Part shown: in pieces, positions 5,732-9,804 of the stretch
Layout: each line of letters begins with the position of its first letter
Numbering within the stretch: position 1 is the first letter of the stretch
From: Minisyncoccota bacterium
GTDB taxonomy: Bacteria; Patescibacteriota; Minisyncoccia; Phycocordibacterales; JACZSL01
Direction: 5' to 3'
Assembly: GCA_028280145.1 (NCBI GenBank)
Contig: JANQMM010000028.1
Coordinates: 1-9,804, forward strand
Length of the DNA stretch: 9,804 bases
Translations under genes and position numbers: made by a program
The notes under the pieces: model-generated
What the model saw: the letters and a program-made list of their open reading frames with translations, nothing else
Database searches by the model: none
Told to the model about the DNA's origin: nothing

Positions 5732-6109
5732 TTAATTAAGTGATTCTTTTGCTTGTTCAAGTACTTCCGACGGAATAGCGCTTGCCTTGACAATACAACT
5801 GTGAGCACCAAGTTCTTTCGCTTTCGTGATCTCGTCCTCCTGTCCTTGATTTGAGAGCATGATGACATGAGAATTTTTCCCTAGCGCTTCTTTTTTAAGC
5901 GTCTCAAGAAACACGAACCCGTCAATTCCTGACATGATCATATCAAGCAAAATAATATCCGGCTCAAGACCAGAACGAAGCTTGTTCAACGCGTCTTCAC
6001 CGCCAACACCGATCTCAACAGTAAAACCATCTTCACGAAACTTGAGACTATACGTATCGAGCAGAAACTTGTCATCATCTACGATCAGTACGGTTTTTTT
6101 ACGTTCCAT
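5732..6109 (-). CDS. Single-domain response regulator (CheY-like receiver)
   Basis: 125 residues, one receiver domain with no output domain. Visible active-site residues: acidic pocket D11-D12-D13 in V-L-I-V-D-D-D, phospho-acceptor D56 in I-I-L-L-D-M, Ser86 in I-M-L-S-N-Q (the Thr/Ser position), and Lys108 in I-V-K-A-S. G-I-D-G-F (61-65) is the usual beta3-alpha3 loop. It should be phosphorylated by a histidine kinase not encoded in the window. It starts 6 nt after the pilB stop and ends 20 nt before pilT, so it is embedded between the extension and retraction ATPases. By analogy with PilG/PilH of Pseudomonas it may switch pilus motor activity by protein contact; that is inference. A run of seven A at the fourth to sixth codons is present but the frame is intact. 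Confidence 0.92.
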   Translation of the reverse strand: MERKKTVLIVDDDKFLLDTYSLKFREDGFTVEIGVGGEDALNKLRSGLEPDIILLDMIMSGIDGFVFLETLKKEALGKNSHVIMLSNQGQEDEITKAKELGAHSCIVKASAIPSEVLEQAKESLN

Positions 6110-6115
6110 ATATGA

Positions 6116-7951
6116 CTACTCGCTTACATCCGGCGTCTCTTCCTCGTACACGGTTGATTCAAGTTCCTTTTTGGTAAGCTCTCTGTCTATTTCTTTCACT
6201 TCTTCATCTGCAAGAAGATCGCCTCCCAATGTGTTTACCTCAGCAAACGGCACAATGCCTTGGGATGATTTAATGATAGCATCCTCTTTCATAGTAAGCA
6301 TCCCCCTGCTTCGTGCGACTCTTTGTATTTCTTCATCGACAGGGTTCGTCAAAATAACATGTTCAAGCTCTTCATCCATTTCTAGAATTTCCATCACAGC
6401 TGTTCGTCCTCGGGTGCCGTTTGGACACTCACTTGTCGGTTGTGCTGCATACAAATTCGGACCAAGATCCAGGTGCGCTCTGTATTGCTCCGGCAAATCG
6501 GCAAATTGTTTATCGATCATTGCCTTGATGGCGCCGTCAATCGGTACCGGCTTGCCTGAGTTCTCACATAGCGTACGAAGCAGTCGCTGTGCGATCGCAA
6601 TGATAAGTGTTGGTGCTATTAGGAACGGGTCAACACCCATATCAATGAGCCGAGGGATGACTCCTGCGGAATTGTTGGTGTGAATCGTTGAAAGCACCAA
6701 GTGACCTGTAAGTGCCGCTTGAATTGCAAGTTGCGCCGTCTCTTTATCTCGGATCTCACCCACCATGATGATATCCGGATCCTGGCGAAGTGTTGAGCGA
6801 AGTCCGGTTGCAAACGTATAGTCGATCTCGGGCATCATCTGCGATTGCGAGATCCCTTCTATGTTGTATTCCACCGGATCTTCAAGGGAAAGTACATTCT
6901 TCTTATCCCTGTCCACTTCAGAGAGCATTGAATACAATGTCGTAGATTTACCGGAACCTGTCGGGCCTGATATAAGGATAATGCCAAATGGTCTATCGAG
7001 TGCCTTGCGGATCAGTTGAACATTACGTTTTGAGAGGCCCATATTGTCGATACCCCATACTCCCTTTTCGGTATCCAAAATACGCATCACGATCTTCTCT
7101 CCATAATATGTGGGAAAAGTGGAGACACGGAAATCAACACGTCTGCCCCCAACGGTTGCGGAAAATCTACCGTCTTGCGGTTTGCGCTTCTCGTCGAGCT
7201 TCATATTTGAAAGCACTTTCACGCGGGCCACGACGGCGCGATGCACCTTAATCGGAAGCACGAGCGATGTGTTCAATACTCCGTCCACACGAAAACGCAC
7301 ACGAAAGTTGTTTGCCATCGGCTCAACGTGAATATCTGATGCGTTTCCTTCCGATGCGTAGCGAAGGATGGTTGAAACAATCTTTGTAACAGGCGCGTCT
7401 TCTTTGATGATCTCTTCTGACTCTTGCTGTGGGCTTTTTTGTTTTCCTTCTTCTTTTTTCTTACGTTCTGCCAACTCTTGTTCTTCGGCATACGTGTACT
7501 GATCAACTGCTTCGCTCACTTCTCCCGATATGCCTTTATATTTCTCAACGACATGCTCAAAATCCGTTTCTGTGATCAGAAACAGTTTATATGGCATGTT
7601 GATGCGGGAAGAAATGAAGTTAAGCGCGTCGAGCGCTTCAATATTGTCGGGATTCACAATACCAACCTCAAGCACCCCGTCGTGAACGGCAATTGGGACA
7701 AATTTGTAATGCTTTGCAGAGTCCTCTGCAACATACTGAAGCACCTCAAAGGGTACTTTTTGGTCACCAAGAATACGGGTCGGGATGTTGAGAAGTTCGC
7801 CCTTAGCTTGCAAAATAGTGTCGGCCGCTACACCACGATCAAGCAATACCTGCTCAACACCTGCATCAGATGATGCAACTTCTTTTTCAATTGCCTGAAC
7901 GGCTTCGCGTTCAAGAATATTTTTTTGTGTAAGTACATCAAGAAGATTCAT
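6116..7951 (-). CDS. pilB: Pilus extension ATPase PilB (GspE family)
   Basis: 611 residues. An N-terminal T2SSE_N/MshEN-type domain spans about 1-140, then a highly charged Lys/Glu linker (155-185), then the N2 domain with S-D-I-H-V-E-P (205-211) and the hexameric motor: Walker A G-P-T-G-S-G-K-S-T (329-337), Asp box L-E-D-P (356-359), Walker B with I-I-M-V-G-E-I-R-D (394-402), His box T-G-H-L-V-L-S-T-I-H-T-N-N (415-427). In PilB/GspE the following region normally carries two C-x-x-C pairs that bind zinc; here only C462 and C509 remain (L-C-E-N-S and S-E-C-P-N-G-T-R-G-R). After the usual end of the family there is an acidic tail of about 30 residues (from about 579). The start is 13 nt after the PilP-like stop with no clear Shine-Dalgarno sequence. 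It powers pilin addition at PilC. Confidence 0.95.
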   Translation of the reverse strand: MNLLDVLTQKNILEREAVQAIEKEVASSDAGVEQVLLDRGVAADTILQAKGELLNIPTRILGDQKVPFEVLQYVAEDSAKHYKFVPIAVHDGVLEVGIVNPDNIEALDALNFISSRINMPYKLFLITETDFEHVVEKYKGISGEVSEAVDQYTYAEEQELAERKKKEEGKQKSPQQESEEIIKEDAPVTKIVSTILRYASEGNASDIHVEPMANNFRVRFRVDGVLNTSLVLPIKVHRAVVARVKVLSNMKLDEKRKPQDGRFSATVGGRRVDFRVSTFPTYYGEKIVMRILDTEKGVWGIDNMGLSKRNVQLIRKALDRPFGIILISGPTGSGKSTTLYSMLSEVDRDKKNVLSLEDPVEYNIEGISQSQMMPEIDYTFATGLRSTLRQDPDIIMVGEIRDKETAQLAIQAALTGHLVLSTIHTNNSAGVIPRLIDMGVDPFLIAPTLIIAIAQRLLRTLCENSGKPVPIDGAIKAMIDKQFADLPEQYRAHLDLGPNLYAAQPTSECPNGTRGRTAVMEILEMDEELEHVILTNPVDEEIQRVARSRGMLTMKEDAIIKSSQGIVPFAEVNTLGGDLLADEEVKEIDRELTKKELESTVYEEETPDVSE

Positions 7952-7964
7952 GGAAGCAGTATTG

Positions 7965-8387
7965 TTACGAACCTACTTCCTCCTCATCGTCCATAAATTC
8001 CTGTTCTTCTGGCGGTTGAATATCGATGAGTTGGATGTCGGGAAGTAATGGTCTAGCCAAGTTATCCAATCTGTTTACACCAAAGCCGATAGGTTCAAAA
8101 GGATTTTCCCGCCCAACCGGTTGAGGATTGATTATAGTCCGATAGTCAGTAAGCGAGGTGAACGATTCGTTTTCAAAGATGCTCGTATCAAGATTGATCT
8201 TTTTGATCTCACGCAGTATTTGGATTATCTCCTGTCCTGCCTGCGTACCATCCACGCCCGCAACCTTATTACTGGTAAGAAGAGGGTCATTGCTTGTGCC
8301 TTGAATGAACTGTGTGTAGACAAAAAACAGTCCCACGAGCAAAAAGAGTCCGATCAGTGTTCCTTTGTATCGCTTTAACGTTTCCAT
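7965..8387 (-). CDS. Small TM-anchored protein in the PilP position (PilP-like)
   Basis: 140 residues. A basic N-terminus (M-E-T-L-K-R-Y-K) precedes one TM helix at about 10-28; the rest is predicted extracytoplasmic. Residues 52-65 look helical, and G-R-E-N-P-F-E-P (92-99) resembles the R-x-P-F-x-P type motif of PilP and GspC. The last 15 residues are very acidic (E-E-Q-E-F-M-D-D-E-E-E). It lies between pilO and pilB, where pilP stands in pilMNOP operons, and starts by TAATATG coupling to pilO with a Shine-Dalgarno sequence (GGAAGGA). Unlike classical PilP it has no lipobox cysteine (no Cys at all) and lacks the C-terminal beta domain that binds the secretin PilQ. I infer a reduced PilP/alignment-complex partner of PilN/PilO; it could instead be a lineage-specific pilus protein without true homology to PilP. 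Confidence 0.7.
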   Translation of the reverse strand: METLKRYKGTLIGLFLLVGLFFVYTQFIQGTSNDPLLTSNKVAGVDGTQAGQEIIQILREIKKINLDTSIFENESFTSLTDYRTIINPQPVGRENPFEPIGFGVNRLDNLARPLLPDIQLIDIQPPEEQEFMDDEEEVGS

Positions 8388-8388
8388 A

Positions 8389-8955
8389 TTATCCTTCCGT
8401 GTTGTTGAATGAATAAAATGTCAACATGATCGAATACGAGCTGAGGCCAAGCCCCAATGAATCCCCACTCTCTTCCTTTGGCGGAGTGAATGTGACCGCA
8501 TCAACACGAGCGATCTGCAGATTTGTTTCGATGTCTCCCAAAATATCCTTGAAGTCTTCATACCCTGCAAAGAAATCAATGGTAGCGGTATGTTCCTGCA
8601 ATATCGGCTCACTATTGTCCACCCTATTCTCACTCGGATCACTCACGGTCACTGCTGTAATTTCTACATTTTCACGCTCTGTTAATGTGTAGAGGTCTCG
8701 TACAACTCGCACCTGATCGAATTCTCGTGGCAAAAAGCGCTCAAGTTTTTGGAGATCGCCTTGTGTAATGCCTGCGTACGTCGAGGCAAGACGTCCGATG
8801 ATCCCCTCGATTTCCCGAACATCTGAGAGGGATTGCGTAAACTCTTCCTCCTTGAGTCCGAGTTCGTTTATTTGTGCAAGTTGCGGCGAAATAAAGAAAA
8901 AGTAAAGTCCGATTGCCGCAATAATTGAAAGGATTGGAAACAGAAGTGTTTTCAT
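8389..8955 (-). CDS. pilO: Pilus alignment protein PilO
   Basis: 188 residues. A short cytoplasmic start, one TM helix at about 5-23, then a heptad-like coiled segment (about 27-58: L-A-Q-I-N-E-L-G-L-K-E-E-E-F-T) and a globular part with R-V-V-R-D-L-Y-T-L-T-E-R-E-N-V-E-I-T (83-100), which fits the ferredoxin-like fold of PilO. The F-L-P-R-E-F-D (74-80) and G-Y-E-D-F-K-D-I-L (131-139) segments match the F-L-P and Y-x-x-x-x-x-F-L patterns common in PilO. It forms a heterodimer with PilN in the cytoplasmic membrane. It begins one base after the pilN stop (TAATATG) and overlaps regulation with the PilP-like gene in the same way. Sequence divergence is high, so the name rests on topology, these motifs and operon position together. 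Confidence 0.85.
   Translation of the reverse strand: MKTLLFPILSIIAAIGLYFFFISPQLAQINELGLKEEEFTQSLSDVREIEGIIGRLASTYAGITQGDLQKLERFLPREFDQVRVVRDLYTLTERENVEITAVTVSDPSENRVDNSEPILQEHTATIDFFAGYEDFKDILGDIETNLQIARVDAVTFTPPKEESGDSLGLGLSSYSIMLTFYSFNNTEG
8392..8398 (-). promoter_or_regulatory. Ribosome binding site of the PilP-like gene
   Basis: GGAAGGA on the minus strand, ending 4 nt before the ATG and lying inside the last codons of pilO. It supports the ATG at 8387 over downstream options and combines with the TAATATG junction. Confidence 0.55.
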
Positions 8956-8956
8956 A

Positions 8957-9595
8957 TTATTCTTGCTGTTCGTTTGTGCTTACCACATACGCCACCTCAA
9001 CCGGATTGAGTTGGGCTTCGACCGAGAATCGGATATTGTTACTTCCAAGCAATGTATTTTCCATTGTCTCGCGTCCGATATTTGAAATGGCCACATCAGA
9101 AATAAGTGTTTGCCGTCGCAACATATCCGCCTGAAGCACAAGAGCCTCAAAAGATGCGGCCTGTCCGTCAAGTCTGATCGTGAGCTCCTCTCCCCGGTCA
9201 CCCCCTTCGATCACCAGGTATTGGTACGAATCAAATTGAACATTGTGAAGCGTGTTTGCCTCAAGTAGATCAAAAAAGGCGGACGTGATCTTGTGATTGC
9301 GCAGAAGTCCCCATGCCGTATCAAGTCGCTGATCAAGTAACTTGAATTCATTGATCTGGTCCATCTGTATAAGGCTTCGTGCTTCTGTAAGGGCTATCCC
9401 TTTCTGATCTATCCGATCTTCCAAAACATACTTGTACCCATACACGCCGGCCGAAGCTAAAACCGCAACGACAAAAATAAGTGTCGCAATAAACGCCATC
9501 AGATTGAATGATGAGCGCCGCTTCACTCCCACCCCGTCAGTTTTGGGTGTGAGTGATTTTTTCGGTATAAATGATGATCTAAATTTCGGATCCAC
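8957..9595 (-). CDS. pilN: Pilus alignment protein PilN
   Basis: 212 residues from a GTG start. The cytoplasmic N-terminus (about 30 residues, with S-F-I-P-K-K-S-L) would hold the PilM-binding peptide, although the canonical I-N-L-L-P motif is not present. One TM helix at about 31-54 is followed by a coiled segment (E-D-R-I-D-Q-K-G-I-A-L-T-E-A) and an extracytoplasmic domain with strand-like segments (L-T-I-R-L-D-G-Q-A, F-S-V-E-A-Q-L) of the ferredoxin-like PilN type. The start is fixed by an AGGGAG Shine-Dalgarno sequence 9 nt upstream; there is no in-frame ATG that preserves the N-terminal tail. It lies 26 nt after pilM and is coupled to pilO. Family assignment is by topology and context more than by a signature motif. 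Confidence 0.82.
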   Translation of the reverse strand: MDPKFRSSFIPKKSLTPKTDGVGVKRRSSFNLMAFIATLIFVVAVLASAGVYGYKYVLEDRIDQKGIALTEARSLIQMDQINEFKLLDQRLDTAWGLLRNHKITSAFFDLLEANTLHNVQFDSYQYLVIEGGDRGEELTIRLDGQAASFEALVLQADMLRRQTLISDVAISNIGRETMENTLLGSNNIRFSVEAQLNPVEVAYVVSTNEQQE

Positions 9596-9604
9596 GATCT
9601 GTTA

Positions 9605-9610
9605 CTCCCT
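9605..9610 (-). promoter_or_regulatory. Ribosome binding site of pilN
   Basis: AGGGAG on the minus strand with 9-nt spacing to the GTG codon at 9593-9595. It decides the GTG start of pilN. Confidence 0.7.
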
Positions 9611-9621
9611 AATAACGAATG

Positions 9622-9804
9622 TTACACATCAAAATCTTGCAGTTTTCGAAGCGCAAGCCCGACTGCAACCGCAAACTCACTTCCCGCTTCCCTCAATACA
9701 TCCTCAAGAAACGCAGGAGTGCTTACTTTTTCAAACGGATTCCCCAAACGCACCTCTGTCTCAAGGTGCTTTTGTGCCAAGTCCCTTATTCCTTTCATGA
9801 CCGA
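9622..9804 (-). CDS. pilM: Pilus alignment ATPase PilM, C-terminal end (gene runs off the right end)
   Basis: 60 codons plus TAA are in the window, with no start inside. The visible residues include E-V-R-L-G-N-P-F-E-K-V and E-F-A-V-A-V-G-L-A-L-R, the two conserved C-terminal elements of PilM (the N-P-F turn, and the A-x-G-L-A-L-R helix that closes the actin-like fold). PilM is a cytoplasmic actin-like protein that binds the N-terminal tail of PilN, whose gene follows after 26 nt. The reading frame continues to the window edge. The N-terminal ATP-binding subdomains cannot be judged here. Confidence 0.93.
   Translation of the reverse strand, partial: SVMKGIRDLAQKHLETEVRLGNPFEKVSTPAFLEDVLREAGSEFAVAVGLALRKLQDFDV

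Noticed and set aside
6092..6098. A7 run near the start of the receiver gene as a programmed frameshift site
   Set aside because: The frame is intact through the whole receiver domain and no alternative-frame product of interest follows.
5934..6683. 249-codon plus-strand ORF opposite the receiver and pilB
   Set aside because: It spans two clear genes on the other strand, is very Ser-rich as expected for an antisense frame, and has no recognisable domain.
1..9804. Type II secretion or competence pseudopilus system instead of T4P
   Set aside because: PilT with its N-L-I-R-E motif and a PilM-N-O set are specific to type IVa-like pili; no GspD, GspL or GspM is seen.
1..9804. CRISPR, tRNA/rRNA, insertion sequences or attachment sites
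   Set aside because: No regularly spaced repeats, no cloverleaf or rRNA-like stretch in the two short gaps, and no transposase or integrase motif or terminal repeats were seen.

Overview
The window is one contiguous type IV pilus (T4P) assembly locus with every gene on the minus strand. Read in the direction of transcription (high to low coordinates) it runs: pilM (3' end only), pilN, pilO, a PilP-like small membrane protein, pilB, a stand-alone CheY-type receiver, pilT, pilC, the main pilin, pilD, and then at least four minor pilins (FimT/GspH-like, PilW/GspJ-like, PilV/GspI-like, and a PilX-like gene cut by the window's left end). No plus-strand gene, RNA gene, mobile element or CRISPR array is visible. 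The longest non-coding gaps are 151 nt (3292-3442) and 124 nt (2697-2820).

The likely source is a Candidate Phyla Radiation (Patescibacteria) bacterium, most probably of the Parcubacteria group. This is an inference from protein style: the pilin with a W-C-T-D-F-T-G motif, the short TM-anchored protein with G-R-E-N-P-F in the PilP slot, a PilN beginning with a F-I-P-K-K tail, and the compact pilM-N-O-x-B-T-C-pilin-pilD layout with no secretin gene in view. Base composition looks moderate (mid-40s % GC by eye). All ORFs read through with the standard code, so the UGA-recoding CPR lineages are not indicated. None of the 13 visible stop codons is TGA.

Layout. Right part (3443-9804): the motor and inner-membrane platform operon. 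PilM/PilN/PilO and the PilP-like protein would form the alignment complex, PilC the membrane platform, PilB the extension ATPase and PilT the retraction ATPase; a receiver protein lies between the two ATPases. Middle (2772-3442): the main pilin has its own sigma70-like promoter and is closed by a perfect 14-bp-arm terminator, so it can be expressed at a different level from its neighbours. Left part (1-2734): pilD (prepilin peptidase/methylase) and the minor pilins, preceded by a promoter placed so close to the pilD start codon that its mRNA may be leaderless.

The genes are packed tightly. Six junctions have exactly one nucleotide between stop and start (four are the identical heptamer TAATATG), and convincing Shine-Dalgarno sequences are seen at only three genes (pilN, the PilP-like gene, pilT). 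This suggests translation by stop-start coupling. The most interesting points are the receiver between pilB and pilT, the PilP-like protein without a lipobox, the loss of two of four zinc-site cysteines in PilB, recurrent D-x-D-C / G-x-D-C cysteine motifs in the pilins, the possible leaderless starts, and a perfect DnaA-box 9-mer just upstream of the pilin promoter.
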